A stretch of DNA of 64,000 bases, taken from contig NZ_CP082326.1 in NCBI RefSeq assembly GCF_019884785.1, forward strand, positions 2,101,355 through 2,165,354, written 5' to 3'. Shown here piece after piece: positions 18,171 to 27,836 of this stretch. Each line of letters begins with the position of its first letter. The stretch's first letter is position 1. The notes beneath the pieces are model-generated. The model worked only from the letters and a program-made list of their open reading frames with translations. It was not told the DNA's origin and did not search any database. Source of the DNA: Crassaminicella profunda (GTDB lineage Bacteria; Bacillota; Clostridia; Peptostreptococcales; Thermotaleaceae). A program made the translations under genes and the position numbers.

Positions 18171-18229
18171 TTTGTCTCTTCATAACAAGAGAGGCTATAA
18201 TAAAATTCTAGGATTATCTCTTATTTTAG
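18171..18229 (+). pseudogene. 59-bp fragment of a flippase (spoVB/murJ-like) gene
   Basis: These 59 bp match 24255-24313, inside the flippase gene, at 55 positions. The reading frame is kept: TCT CTT CAT AAC encodes SLHN and it continues NKILGLSLIL, then GCG GCA TAA. Three of the four differences are silent and one is Cys to Tyr. That pattern suggests a remnant of a once-functional paralogue rather than a fresh copy. The remaining bases up to 18263 hold nothing I recognise. Confidence 0.7.
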
Positions 18230-18263
18230 CGGCATAATAGGTGGTTTTCATTTATACATAAAA

Positions 18264-18304
18264 TACCCTATAGGGTAGACTTTTTTTGTCTACTCTATAG
18301 GGTA
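18264..18304. terminator. Long hairpin between chemoreceptor and SLH protein genes
   Basis: Two 17-nt arms, TACCCTATAGGGTAGAC and its complement with one mismatch, around a T7 loop. On the minus strand it is followed by TTTTATG. It probably terminates the surface-protein cluster, whose last stop is 68 bp away. Each arm also contains the self-complementary CCCTATAGGG or a variant of it. Confidence 0.65.
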
Positions 18305-18371
18305 CATTTTAATTTTGAGAAGGCATTTTTATTGTATTAACACCAAAGTAAAACATTACTCCCTTTTAAAA

Positions 18372-20006
18372 TTAGAAAGGCACCTTTTCAGCACTAAATG
18401 ACACATAATCTACATCCGCATTCCAACCCCTAACGCCTATATATCCATCTACATCTAGTAATTCATTTCTAACAGATATATATTTTTTCCCTTCTACGTA
18501 GACGTCTATGTGGCCTCCGATTTTTTCTACACGTATATTATAATTTCTTCCTTTTTTTACATCAAAACCCAATTTAACCTCTTTGAGCATATTCCACTTA
18601 TAATTAGACCATCCGACTAAAACAGTATCGTTTTTAGGACTTAGTCCTACATAATAACCTGTGTATTGATCATTCCCAACATTCGCTCTTGTTACATTAA
18701 AAACAATACCCGCATTACTATGTTCTTCGTTATTAAACTTCATAGTTGTTTCATATATTCCTGATGATCTATAAACAATAGGATTCTCAAATTTATTTGC
18801 TACTAAAGCTATTGGTCCATCGCTACGATTATCTATAGTCATATTAAGAGTTTTCCCTTTGTTCCAGCGCCCTCCATATTTTTTCATTGTATAATGTTTT
18901 TCTTCTTCTATATCGAAACTAAAATTATATGCTGCTTCTATATAGCCCTCTACTGTATAAGGATCTAGTGTATATACCTGCCCTACCTTTTCAAGGTTGG
19001 TATCATAGGCAATAGCTCCTGAATCACCCTTTGGTCTTACAAGATAATATCCTTCATACTTTCCTTTCTCTACAAGTGCATATCCACTAATAAACCCTAA
19101 CTCATCTATGTAATTATAGTAGCTATCCTTTTTAACATCATAGGAGAAAAGTCTACCATCTTCATCTAAAAAATAAACCTTTCTATAATCCATAGTGATC
19201 TGAACATCACTTACCTTAGATAATTCCATTCTAAAGTTATTTGTTGTTTTAAATTCTTCCCCATACTTTACAATAGGCTCCTTATTGCCTGTATTATTAA
19301 ACTTCACATAAAGTCCATCATTCTCTATAACTGTTTTATAGCCTTTTCTATAATCATTTTTTGCAACAGTTACTGAACCTGCATACTTTTTATAAACTCT
19401 ATTGGTAATTGCAACAGCTTGCTCTATTGGCGTAGTACTCTTAGGGTTAAATTTGATGCCATCCCCTCTCATAAGGCCACTTTCATAAACAAAGTCAACA
19501 CCATTAATGGCCCACGAAGACACATCTGCCTTATCTGTCATAACAAGAATTCCATCACCTTTTTCATACTTTACACCAAGTGCCTTCACTGCATTGAGGA
19601 TCATCGCGCCCATTTGCTCCCTTGTAATAGGGTTATTAGGTGCAAATTTACCTCCTCCTACACCATTGATTATGCCAAGCTTATAAGCTATTCTTACAGA
19701 TGGGTCTTTCGTATCAGTAAAGGTAGATGTAGGTGCTGGTATAGGATTGTTCTTCTTTGTTGCTTTGTAAAGATTTACAGCCAATTTTGCAAATTCTTGT
19801 CTTGTTATATTTTTTTTGCAATCCTCTAAAAGAGCCGGGTCTAACACAATACCATTTGTTACCGCATCTATTAACTCCTCATATGCCCAAGCGCTCGCAT
19901 TTCCATAATACCAGCCTTGTGCTTCTTCTTTTGTAATAGCAAAGGAAGTAAAACTACCCATTAAAAGCATAAGTGTAACCATCAAACATAATGTTCTCTT
20001 TTTCAT
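18372..20006 (-). CDS. S-layer homology (SLH) domain surface protein
   Basis: A 544-residue exported protein. A signal peptide (MKKRTLCLMVTLMLLMGS...) is followed by three SLH repeats (about residues 30-215; ITRQEFAKLAVNLY, ITREQMGAMILNAV and PIEQAVAITNRVY mark their second helices), which bind cell-wall polymers. A middle part repeats a module seen in the lipoprotein at 20073 (FNNTGNKEPIVKYGEEF). The C-terminal 150 residues look like a concanavalin-type beta-sandwich (SGIYETTMKFNNE... IDVYVEGKKYISV). ATG 20006 has AGGAGG 5 nt upstream; a reading from 20036 has none. It is the last gene of the four-gene surface cluster. Ligand unknown. Confidence 0.88.
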   Translation of the reverse strand: MKKRTLCLMVTLMLLMGSFTSFAITKEEAQGWYYGNASAWAYEELIDAVTNGIVLDPALLEDCKKNITRQEFAKLAVNLYKATKKNNPIPAPTSTFTDTKDPSVRIAYKLGIINGVGGGKFAPNNPITREQMGAMILNAVKALGVKYEKGDGILVMTDKADVSSWAINGVDFVYESGLMRGDGIKFNPKSTTPIEQAVAITNRVYKKYAGSVTVAKNDYRKGYKTVIENDGLYVKFNNTGNKEPIVKYGEEFKTTNNFRMELSKVSDVQITMDYRKVYFLDEDGRLFSYDVKKDSYYNYIDELGFISGYALVEKGKYEGYYLVRPKGDSGAIAYDTNLEKVGQVYTLDPYTVEGYIEAAYNFSFDIEEEKHYTMKKYGGRWNKGKTLNMTIDNRSDGPIALVANKFENPIVYRSSGIYETTMKFNNEEHSNAGIVFNVTRANVGNDQYTGYYVGLSPKNDTVLVGWSNYKWNMLKEVKLGFDVKKGRNYNIRVEKIGGHIDVYVEGKKYISVRNELLDVDGYIGVRGWNADVDYVSFSAEKVPF

Positions 20007-20072
20007 AAAATCCTCCTTTTTCAAATTATTTACCATTATATTATATATTTTTAATAGATAATGTAATGTATT

Positions 20073-21947
20073 CTAAAAACCTAACTCGTTTCTGTATAGC
20101 ATTGGTTCTATCTTCTCTCCTAACCCTTGATATATTCTCACATGTTCAAGCTGTCCATTAGGATATCTAATATCACATTCTAAACGAACACCAGAAGAAC
20201 CTTCTATTCCATATCTGCTTCCATATTCAATCTCTATGATCACATCTTTAAAACTTCCATCACCTAATAATGTTATCTGAGGTTTAGGTGGTCCTTCTGG
20301 ACCTGTGAAAGGGTTTGAAAAAGTTCTTATGGCCGTAAGATTTTCTACTTCTCCTATTATTGTAAAATAGGTTTTAGTCCCTTCTCCACCAGCACAATAT
20401 TTTTTGCTTGCAAGTTTATTTGCATTTAACCCATCATATCTCCATGGAAAAATTACATTTCTAAACTTATCATAATCAATATATTTGCCATGAACTTCTT
20501 CATTTATATAGCCTTTATCACTCCTATCAACTGAAGAGACCTTATCATCGGTATTATCGTTAGATTTAGCAGTATGTTGATCATTTTTATCATTATCTTT
20601 ATTCTTCTGAGCTTCAATTGCATTTGTTATTTGAGCTACTAAATCTTCTTTAATCTCTTTCCCTAATTTACATACCTGTTCCCCATTATTTTTTACTAGA
20701 GTCTTTTGTCCAAGCTCTACAATGATGTAGTCTATATAAGGATCTGTTTTGATTAATGTAAAAGGTTCTTCACTATAATGATTCGTTATAAACTGCAATC
20801 TTGAAGTATATACATCATACATATAAACTTGATACATCCCTTTATTACTTGAATCAGTAGTAAAATAAATTTTAGATCCATCTTTTGATTGATCACAGTA
20901 TGTAACATTAGAAAATATTGGAGCAAATGTTTTATCTGAATTATGATTATGATAACATTCATATTTTTTACCACTTTCAAGTATTTCTACCTTATTGCCT
21001 GTATTATTATATTGTATATTTAAATTATTGTTTTCTACATAATCAACATACCCTTGACTTAAATCATCTTTTACAGCAACAGCATTATCCGTATCATTGA
21101 TTTTTGAAGGTTCATTTTTTATGTTATCAAAATTATTATTTAAATGATCAAATCCACCTGGTAATTCTGTAATGATAAACGCTTCTTTTTCACTATCGAA
21201 TTTATAATGTTTTCTAATGTCTTGAGTATGCTTATTTTCTTGGGTATTTTCATTATTTATATATAAATTATAATTGTATTCAAATTCTTTATACCCATCA
21301 ATACAATTAATGGTACTATCTCCCTTCCAAATAACACCATGACTACCTGCACCATAGTTTAAATCAAATTGTGCTACCCCTTTAACTTCGCTTCCATTAT
21401 AATGACCTATATTCAACATATCAAGATGTTCACTAGAACCACCATGTCTGGTTTTTAACATAACAAATCCGCTATCCAACCATACCTCACTAGCATATCT
21501 GCCCGAATGTAAATCACTAGGTAAAATTTTATAATGCCCATTATCTAATGTTACAAATACAATTGGTACAGCGTTAGAACCCTGATCTACTAAAATAGCT
21601 TCCTCACTTCCATTACCAGTAACATCTAAAATATAGATTACAACATTACCATCAAATTCATCATAATTTTCATATCTAAATTGATCTTTAACAAATTCGA
21701 ATAAGGTAGACTGATTATATATATCATCATGAATAGAATTTGAGTTTTCTTCTTTTTCCATCTCAGCTTCAATCTCTTTCTTTAGTTGTTCTTTTAATTT
21801 AACTTCTGCTTCCATCTCTGCCTTTACTTCTTCTCTTAGTTCTTCCTCTGTTTTTTGTGATGTAGATGCTTCTTTACTACCTGAACAGCCTACAAAGATA
21901 TTAGATATTAGTGCTATGACTAATAAAAAAAACGTTACTTTCTTCAT
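20073..21947 (-). CDS. Large lipoprotein with coiled coil, uncharacterised
   Basis: A 624-residue lipoprotein with the lipobox NIFVGC (Cys at residue 21). Residues about 34-66 are a charged coiled coil (EEELREEVKAEMEAEVKLK) nearly identical to those of the two lipoproteins upstream. The middle contains YNNTGNKVEILESGKKYEC, matching the SLH protein's module, and a beta-propeller-like stretch (SKDGSKIYFTTDSSNKGMYQVY). The last about 120 residues resemble a NPCBM/discoidin-like sandwich (EYGSRYGIEGSSGVRLECD). The function is unknown; binding of wall or extracellular glycans is a guess. It lies 66 bp upstream of the SLH gene. Confidence 0.82.
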   Translation of the reverse strand: MKKVTFFLLVIALISNIFVGCSGSKEASTSQKTEEELREEVKAEMEAEVKLKEQLKKEIEAEMEKEENSNSIHDDIYNQSTLFEFVKDQFRYENYDEFDGNVVIYILDVTGNGSEEAILVDQGSNAVPIVFVTLDNGHYKILPSDLHSGRYASEVWLDSGFVMLKTRHGGSSEHLDMLNIGHYNGSEVKGVAQFDLNYGAGSHGVIWKGDSTINCIDGYKEFEYNYNLYINNENTQENKHTQDIRKHYKFDSEKEAFIITELPGGFDHLNNNFDNIKNEPSKINDTDNAVAVKDDLSQGYVDYVENNNLNIQYNNTGNKVEILESGKKYECYHNHNSDKTFAPIFSNVTYCDQSKDGSKIYFTTDSSNKGMYQVYMYDVYTSRLQFITNHYSEEPFTLIKTDPYIDYIIVELGQKTLVKNNGEQVCKLGKEIKEDLVAQITNAIEAQKNKDNDKNDQHTAKSNDNTDDKVSSVDRSDKGYINEEVHGKYIDYDKFRNVIFPWRYDGLNANKLASKKYCAGGEGTKTYFTIIGEVENLTAIRTFSNPFTGPEGPPKPQITLLGDGSFKDVIIEIEYGSRYGIEGSSGVRLECDIRYPNGQLEHVRIYQGLGEKIEPMLYRNELGF

Positions 21948-22003
21948 AAAATCCCCCTATCACTTTATCTAAAATCTCATTTGAATCAAATCCTTTTAAA
22001 ATA

Positions 22004-22711
22004 CTAATCATATTCACTAAAGAATCGAATACTTTCAATAATCACATCTTTCCCAATCTCATCTTTACTAAAATATCTCTCACCAGTATTATATGTAAAA
22101 GATAGAACATATTGTGTATCTATGCATTTACCTGAACTATTCTTTTCTTTATATATAAACCAATCTGGTAGTTCTTCTTCCTTTGCACTATGCATATTCT
22201 TAACATTTTCAAAGTTATTTTCACAATATTTAATGGCATCTAATGCGTGATTTCCTATTTTAATATCATCGTTGTATTGATATTTGTTTGAAAGAATCTC
22301 AATGAAAGCAGGATATGCATCACCAGGTAATTTCTCTGGAATATACTCAAAAGTAAATATTATATCAGGATACTTTATTCTAGTATCCAAGTAACCATCC
22401 ATATCCTCTATTGTATCAATAGTATAGTTATTTCCTAAGTTTTCCACAATCTCATCTTTTGTCATCTTTACAGATAAAAGAATTGGCTCTTCTTTTGGCA
22501 ATGCTACATTATTTTCTTCTTTTTTCTCTTTTTCCATCTCAGCTATAATCTCTTTTTTTAATTTTTCTTTTAATTTAGCTTCTGCTTCCATCTCTTCCTT
22601 TACTTCTTCTCTTAGTTCTTCCTCTGTTTTTTGAGTAGCTGTTTCCTTTGAACAACCAACTACTGCTAACCCAAGTATTAAAATGAGTAATAAACTAATT
22701 ATTTTTTTCAT
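22004..22711 (-). CDS. Lipoprotein with coiled coil, uncharacterised
   Basis: A 235-residue lipoprotein with the lipobox AVVGC (Cys20). Residues 28-68 form the shared acidic/basic coiled coil (EEELREEVKEEMEAEAKLKE). The C-terminal about 160 residues (MTKDEIVENLGNNYTIDTIE onward) form a separate domain, with SVKMTKDEIVENLG resembling proteins that begin with a small helix-strand unit; no family recognised. GGAGG precedes the start. It sits between the other two lipoprotein genes with gaps of 56 bp on both sides. Confidence 0.8.
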   Translation of the reverse strand: MKKIISLLLILILGLAVVGCSKETATQKTEEELREEVKEEMEAEAKLKEKLKKEIIAEMEKEKKEENNVALPKEEPILLSVKMTKDEIVENLGNNYTIDTIEDMDGYLDTRIKYPDIIFTFEYIPEKLPGDAYPAFIEILSNKYQYNDDIKIGNHALDAIKYCENNFENVKNMHSAKEEELPDWFIYKEKNSSGKCIDTQYVLSFTYNTGERYFSKDEIGKDVIIESIRFFSEYD

Positions 22712-22767
22712 CTTAACCTCCTAATTTTTCAATTACCTTATTCTATATCTTATTATTTTTTTATAAA

Positions 22768-23733
22768 TTAACTCTCAAATCTTATTCCATCAAATTGAAA
22801 TTTAGAGTCTTCTCCACTGTAGTCTGGAGGACTAAGTTCTACTTCATCGCCGTTAATCCATAGTTCTTGATCTTTCCATTTAATATTTAACCAGTTATCA
22901 ATCTCCCCATAAATAACCATCTCTTCACCTGGTACAATTTCTACATAAGATGCTTCTGTTGTTTTATCCTTGTATACTCTTATTTTTTCATTAACTTTTG
23001 ATGTTATTGGTGTTTTATAAGTATATATGCCTTTTTGAGGTACAAGTTCTATATTACCTGTCTCTCCAATAATATATTTTTTATAATAAATACCCGCTTC
23101 CATTATATGTGAATAGGCTTCTACAATAAATTCACCCTTTCCATCTGTAGTTAATTTATCTTCTTCGTCAGCACAATGGTCCGTTATGACTATAGAGCCC
23201 AAGCTATAGAAATCTCTTCCATCATATCTGTAAAAATACAAATATCTTACTCCAGGTGTATCGTGTTCACCCAATACAAATTCTACACTATTATCACTCG
23301 TATCTATATCAATTATCCCAAATTTGTCCTCAGCCATATCTGCGTAAATATCATTAATCTCATATTTATTCCCATTTATTTTTATATCTGTAATATATTC
23401 TATATCTTGGAAATCATTATCATATATTATTTTATCAAGTTGTCCATCTTTATTTAAATCTATAGAGTATTCCGTATTTGCTGCATATTTACGTAATTCA
23501 TTTTCAGCTATTTCTTCATCAAGCTTTGATTCCTTTTCTTGTTGCACATTATTGTGATCTTGAGCATCATTAGAAACATTTGCACTTTCTTTTTTCTTTG
23601 CTTCTGCTTCTAGCTCTGCTCTAATTTCTGCTTTTAACTCTTCTTCTGTTTTTTGAGTAGTTGTTTCCTTTGAACAACCAGATACTGTTAAACCAAGGAT
23701 CAAAATGAGTAATAAACTAATTATTTTTTTCAT
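22768..23733 (-). CDS. Lipoprotein with C-terminal SH3-like domain, uncharacterised
   Basis: A 321-residue lipoprotein with the lipobox TVSGC (Cys20) and a signal sequence almost identical to that of the next gene. A shorter form of the shared coiled coil follows (EEELKAEIRAELEAEAKKK). The middle region has DLNKDGQLDKIIYDND, a calcium-loop-like or FG-GAP-like motif. The last about 75 residues look like a bacterial SH3 domain (KINVRVYKD-type start, then WLNIKWKDQELWINGDEV), which usually binds wall peptides. AGGAGG stands 6 nt before ATG 23733. First gene of the surface cluster. Confidence 0.82.
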   Translation of the reverse strand: MKKIISLLLILILGLTVSGCSKETTTQKTEEELKAEIRAELEAEAKKKESANVSNDAQDHNNVQQEKESKLDEEIAENELRKYAANTEYSIDLNKDGQLDKIIYDNDFQDIEYITDIKINGNKYEINDIYADMAEDKFGIIDIDTSDNSVEFVLGEHDTPGVRYLYFYRYDGRDFYSLGSIVITDHCADEEDKLTTDGKGEFIVEAYSHIMEAGIYYKKYIIGETGNIELVPQKGIYTYKTPITSKVNEKIRVYKDKTTEASYVEIVPGEEMVIYGEIDNWLNIKWKDQELWINGDEVELSPPDYSGEDSKFQFDGIRFES

Positions 23734-23950
23734 ATTAACCTCCTAAAATTTTTTTTAATACATCATCACATACAATCCTTAACATCCTCTTTTAGCACTA
23801 TATAAAATTAGTACTTTTTTCCTATTATGTTAATAATAATATATTTTTGATAAATATTCAATTTATTCAGAATATTTAATAGTTCTTCTCATAAAAACAT
23901 TGAGTAAAAAATTCTTGAACTACGATAAAGTAAAAAGAGATCTTCAATTG

Positions 23951-23968
23951 TTTAACAGAAATATAACA
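23951..23968 (+). promoter_or_regulatory. Candidate Pho box upstream of the flippase gene
   Basis: TTAACA-GAAAT-ATAACA (23952-23968), 17 of 18 bases identical to the element at 16265 and at nearly the same distance from the start codon (89 against 94 bp). The rest of the 306-bp spacer 23734-24039 is AT-rich and holds the divergent lipoprotein promoter region; I could not assign further sites. Confidence 0.35.
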
Positions 23969-24039
23969 TCCTTTAGGCATATCTCTATCTATATTGGAAT
24001 ATTTATTAAAGTAAATTTCTATATAAAGAGGGGACCTCC

Positions 24040-25587
24040 ATGAAAAAAAATTCATTTCTATATGGAACTTGCATTCTTATTATTGTAAATTTTATTGTAC
24101 GGTTTTTAGGTTTTGCTTATAAAATTATACTTTCCCGAATCATTGGGGCAGAAGGAATTGGATTATTTCATTTAGTATTTCCTATATTAATGACCCTAAT
24201 TACCTTTACCACAGCTGGTATTCCTGTTGCAGTATCCAAGCTTGTAGCCTATAATTTGTCTCTTCATAACAAAAGAGGGTGTAATAAGATTCTAGGATTA
24301 TCTCTTATTTTAGGTTTACTGGTTAGTAGTCTTTTATCTATCTTTTTATTTTTTTATGCAAAATATATCAGCATAAATATCATAAGAAATAAAGATACCT
24401 ATTTTAGCCTCATAGCCTTAACTCCTGCTATTCCTTTAATTACATTATCTTCAATCTTTAGAGGCTATTATTATGGTATTAAAGATGTAGGACCACCTGG
24501 AACATCTCAAATTTTAGAGCAAATTTTTAGAATTGTATTTGTAATTGGAAGTTTGTATATGGTCTCTCCCTTACCTACAAAATATGCTTCCATGATTGCA
24601 GTGATGGGCATTTCCGTAGGAGAGTTAATAGGACTTTTGTGGCTTCTTTTTAAATTCAAAATTCTTGAAGCACTTCATTTAAGACGAACTTATCATGTTT
24701 TAAAAACGAAAAGTAAAGCCATTTTGAAGAAAATCATCATCATTTCCATCCCTATTACCATTACAAGACTCGTTGCTGTAATCATGCAATCCATCAATGC
24801 TGTATTAATCCCTCAGAAACTACAATTAGCAGGTTTCACACCACAAGAAGCCATAGCTACCTTTGGAAAGCTTGCAGGAATGGCCATGCCTATCCTCTTT
24901 CTACCCTTCATTGTGACTTCTGCATTAGTTGTAAATATTATACCGACTGTATCACAAGAAATGGCCTTAAAAAACTGGAAAGATATCCGCCAAAAATCAA
25001 ACCTTGCAATTCGCATCACCTTGCTTGTTGCCATACCCACAACAGCATTATTTCTCTTTTTTGCAAATCCAATATGTATGTTTATCTACAATCAACCAGA
25101 TGTAGGAACATTTCTTTCATTATTAGCCTTTTCAACTGCGTTTTTATGTCTTCATCACACAGTATCTGGCATACTTCATGGAATGGGTAAACAAGTAATC
25201 ACTACCATTCATCATCTCATAGGTATGAGTATTCAGGTTCTATGTACTTATTATTTAGTTGCTAATCCAATGTTTGCTGAGAAAGGATTTATATTGGGGT
25301 TTTTATTATCTACTTTTTTAATATGCATTCTTAATCTTAAAAGTCTAAACCATTATGTGAATTTAAATATAAAATTAATAGATCATATAATAAAACCTCT
25401 CATAGCAACCGTCTTCATGGTTTTTGTTGTTATTTACGTCTATAAACTATGTATATATATAAATTTACAATCAATCATTAGTATTTCCTTTAGCATAAGT
25501 ACTGGTTTTTTAAGTTATATAGCTATTATTATTCTATCTGGCAGTATCAGCTTTGAAACAATAAAATATATTTTTACAAAAAAATAA
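24040..25587 (+). CDS. SpoVB/MurJ-type lipid flippase (MOP superfamily)
   Basis: A 515-residue polytopic membrane protein with about 14 predicted helices, of the polysaccharide transporter/SpoVB group. Seen are LGFAYKIILSRIIGAEGIGLF at the front, TTAGIPVAVSKLVA, and [22 protein letters not shown], motifs typical of SpoVB. Such proteins flip lipid-linked wall or spore-cortex precursors. AGAGGGG precedes ATG. A 59-bp match to codons 73-91 lies at 18171. A Pho-box-like repeat lies 89 bp upstream. It could equally be a wall-polysaccharide flippase; the sporulation role is an inference from similarity. Confidence 0.9.
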   Translation: MKKNSFLYGTCILIIVNFIVRFLGFAYKIILSRIIGAEGIGLFHLVFPILMTLITFTTAGIPVAVSKLVAYNLSLHNKRGCNKILGLSLILGLLVSSLLSIFLFFYAKYISINIIRNKDTYFSLIALTPAIPLITLSSIFRGYYYGIKDVGPPGTSQILEQIFRIVFVIGSLYMVSPLPTKYASMIAVMGISVGELIGLLWLLFKFKILEALHLRRTYHVLKTKSKAILKKIIIISIPITITRLVAVIMQSINAVLIPQKLQLAGFTPQEAIATFGKLAGMAMPILFLPFIVTSALVVNIIPTVSQEMALKNWKDIRQKSNLAIRITLLVAIPTTALFLFFANPICMFIYNQPDVGTFLSLLAFSTAFLCLHHTVSGILHGMGKQVITTIHHLIGMSIQVLCTYYLVANPMFAEKGFILGFLLSTFLICILNLKSLNHYVNLNIKLIDHIIKPLIATVFMVFVVIYVYKLCIYINLQSIISISFSISTGFLSYIAIIILSGSISFETIKYIFTKK

Positions 25588-25588
25588 A

Positions 25589-25611
25589 AAAGTCTTTCAT
25601 TGAAAGACTTT
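25589..25611. terminator. Bidirectional terminator between flippase and ncRNA
   Basis: AAAGTCTTTC/GAAAGACTTT with an ATT loop; T-rich runs follow on both strands (ATTTTTT on plus; TTATTTTTTT on minus). It ends the flippase gene and the convergent structured RNA. Confidence 0.9.
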
Positions 25612-25795
25612 ATTTTTTGCCCAGAATGCCGTCCACCCTTAAATTCACACCCGCCACTCACCTAAGTGGGTGATCTATCCTTTACTTCTGAATTCCACTC
25701 ATTGATGGCTTTTCATCTATAAAGGAACACGAACTCCCGGATGTCTTTTGTAGGTTGAATTTTCAGGCTTTAACGCACACCCCAGGATCAACTGT
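25612..25795 (-). ncRNA. ssrS: Structured RNA, probable 6S RNA (SsrS)
   Basis: About 185 nt of GC-richer, non-coding sequence with its own promoter and terminator. Its ends pair over ten positions (CCUGGGGUGU with GCAUUCUGGG, including wobble pairs). Nested inside are AAAUUCA/UGAAUUU (7 bp), UCCUUUAU/GUAAAGGA (8 bp) and a GAUG/CAUC apical hairpin. A long rod closed by terminal pairing and broken by a central loop is the 6S RNA architecture, which mimics an open promoter and binds sigma-A RNA polymerase. The identity is inferred from size and shape; a covariance search would settle it. The transcript end points are estimates. Confidence 0.55.
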
Positions 25796-25801
25796 AAATA
25801 T

Positions 25802-25840
25802 ATTATACCTTATTATGTTGCAAATGAAAAGGCTTGACAA
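25802..25840 (-). promoter_or_regulatory. Promoter of the structured RNA
   Basis: TTGTCA (25835-25840) is 17 bp from CATAAT (25812-25817). A better TATAAT (25802-25807) lies downstream with TTTCAT 16 bp ahead of it. Either pair places the RNA start at about 25795-25805, just before the closing stem. Confidence 0.65.
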
Positions 25841-25902
25841 CCTTCGATTCATGTGTTTATACGAATTTATGATGCTTTTTATTGATTATATGCAGTAATT
25901 TC

Positions 25903-27669
25903 TTACTTATAAAGTTTGGACTGTTTTATTAGTTGATCAATGTCTTCCTCATTTAATGTCTCTTTTTTGAGCAATTCTTTTGCAAGGATTGATAACTGTT
26001 CAATATGAGTATAAACCATATTTTTTGTTTGCTGATATAAATCTTCCATCACTCTTCTGGCTTCTTTAATAATTTCAGCATCAATTCCCGCTCCTCTTAT
26101 TCCTTGAAGAACATCATAATTTAACAAACCAACCTTCTTATTCATTCCAAATTTTTTAATCATAGATACAATAATTTCTGTGGCTTTTTCTATATCATTA
26201 CTTGCACCAGTTGTAATATTTTCTTCACCAAAAATAATTTCTTCTGCTACTCTACCAGCTAATGCAATTTTTATATTATCAATCATATCTTTTTTCGTTC
26301 TATACATTCTATCTGGTGGTATGTTCATGCTAAATCCACCAGCACCTTTTGTGCTTGGGATAATGGTAACTTTCGTTACCTTATTAAGAGGAGCAATTAA
26401 TTTAGTCATTAGAGCATGTCCTGCCTCATGGTATGCCGTAATCTCTCGATCTTTCTCTGAAATTGTACTTCTGTCTTTCTTCTCTTCCCCTGCTATTACC
26501 GTATAGAACGCTTTATCTATATGTGCTTTATCTATATATTCTGCACTTTCCTTCGCAGCCAAAATAGCTGATTCATTCATTAAGTTTTCAAGTTGTGCCC
26601 CACTAAAGTACACTGTCTCATGGGCTATTCTCTCTAAGTCTATATTTTTTCCTAAAGGCTTTGTTTTACCATAAAGCTTTAAAATTTTATGTCTTGCATT
26701 TACATCAGGTAGGCCCACTTCAATTTGTCTGTCAAATCTACCTGGACGAAGAAGTGCTTCATCAAGAGTATCTAGCCTATTGGTTGCTGCAATAACAATA
26801 ATTCCTTCATTTTCATGAAAACCTGACATTTCAGTAAGTAGTGCATTTAATGTTCTATCTGTCTCATCATTTCCATTGAGTCCATCTCTTTTCTTTCCTA
26901 GTGCATCAATTTCATCAATGAAAATCACACATTTTCCCTTTTCTCTTGCTTTTTTAAATAAGCTTCTTATTCTTCCTGCACCTAATCCTGCATAGATTTG
27001 TACAAAATCAGAACCGGATACAGCAAAAAATGGAACATTTGCTTCTCCCGCCAATGCTTTTGCAAGAAGTGTTTTTCCTGTTCCTGGAGGTCCATAAAGA
27101 ATTACCCCTCTAGGAATTCTTGCTCCATATTTTGCATACTTTTCTGGATTTCGTAAAAAGTCTACTAAATCCATTATATTTTCCTTTGCTTCATGATTTC
27201 CTGCCACATTTGCAAAAGTTACTTTTATATCTCCTTGATCCACAGCTTCCATATTGGACATTTTAGAAAATTCTCTTGATGTTTGTTTAGAAGACTGTCT
27301 AGACAAAAATATACCCATCGCTCCAAATGCTATAATAAATCCAATGAAACTGATAATATTTGTCAACATGAGATTTCCTTTATTTTCTTCTACCCCAACA
27401 TTATTGATTAAAAGAATTTCTTTAAAATTTTCTGTTCTCGGATGATCTGTTGCAAAACTCATTCCATTTTTTAAGATTCCTTTTAATTTAGGATCATCTA
27501 CAAGATAAACTGTTTTTACTTGTCCTGCTTTCATTTTTTCTATAAATTGATTATAAGATAAATTTATAGTTTCTTCTTTATCATACAACTTAAAATAAAC
27601 TAAACTTGAAAGCAACCCTAATATTAAAACAATCATAACAATGATTATGTTTTTTTTCTTTAATCCCAT
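25903..27669 (-). CDS. FtsH-family AAA+ metalloprotease, divergent paralogue
   Basis: A 588-residue membrane protease. Two membrane helices (about 8-26 and 103-122) flank a short extracytoplasmic domain. The AAA+ module has GPPGTGKT (193-200), FIDEID (Walker B, about 250-255) and RPGRFDRQ. The peptidase zinc motif HEAGH is at 414-418. It would degrade membrane and short-lived cytosolic proteins. The pore loop reads QIYAG in place of the usual MFVG, and the C-terminus is short. This looks like a second FtsH rather than the housekeeping copy. It is monocistronic; extended -10 TGCTATAAT upstream at 27725. Confidence 0.92.
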   Translation of the reverse strand: MGLKKKNIIIVMIVLILGLLSSLVYFKLYDKEETINLSYNQFIEKMKAGQVKTVYLVDDPKLKGILKNGMSFATDHPRTENFKEILLINNVGVEENKGNLMLTNIISFIGFIIAFGAMGIFLSRQSSKQTSREFSKMSNMEAVDQGDIKVTFANVAGNHEAKENIMDLVDFLRNPEKYAKYGARIPRGVILYGPPGTGKTLLAKALAGEANVPFFAVSGSDFVQIYAGLGAGRIRSLFKKAREKGKCVIFIDEIDALGKKRDGLNGNDETDRTLNALLTEMSGFHENEGIIVIAATNRLDTLDEALLRPGRFDRQIEVGLPDVNARHKILKLYGKTKPLGKNIDLERIAHETVYFSGAQLENLMNESAILAAKESAEYIDKAHIDKAFYTVIAGEEKKDRSTISEKDREITAYHEAGHALMTKLIAPLNKVTKVTIIPSTKGAGGFSMNIPPDRMYRTKKDMIDNIKIALAGRVAEEIIFGEENITTGASNDIEKATEIIVSMIKKFGMNKKVGLLNYDVLQGIRGAGIDAEIIKEARRVMEDLYQQTKNMVYTHIEQLSILAKELLKKETLNEEDIDQLIKQSKLYK

Positions 27670-27724
27670 AATAATACCCCCTTTAAATTGTTATGTACAT
27701 AGCGGGGGGTGGTTTACATAATAT

Positions 27725-27733
27725 ATTATAGCA
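27725..27733 (-). promoter_or_regulatory. Extended -10 element of the ftsH-like gene
   Basis: TATAAT (27725-27730) preceded by TGC, an extended -10. The -35 region is poor (TTTAGT at the right distance). Confidence 0.5.
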
Positions 27734-27836
27734 TATTTTGATCATAAACTAAACCCATTGATCTTATTATTTATATTACAATTTTTCATTATTTTTACAT
27801 AATCAGGATCATCCTTATAGCAGGCAATTTTCATTA

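Noticed and set aside
18264-18304. Long inverted repeat as an insertion-sequence end
   Set aside because: No transposase remnant or target duplication; position after converging stops fits a terminator.
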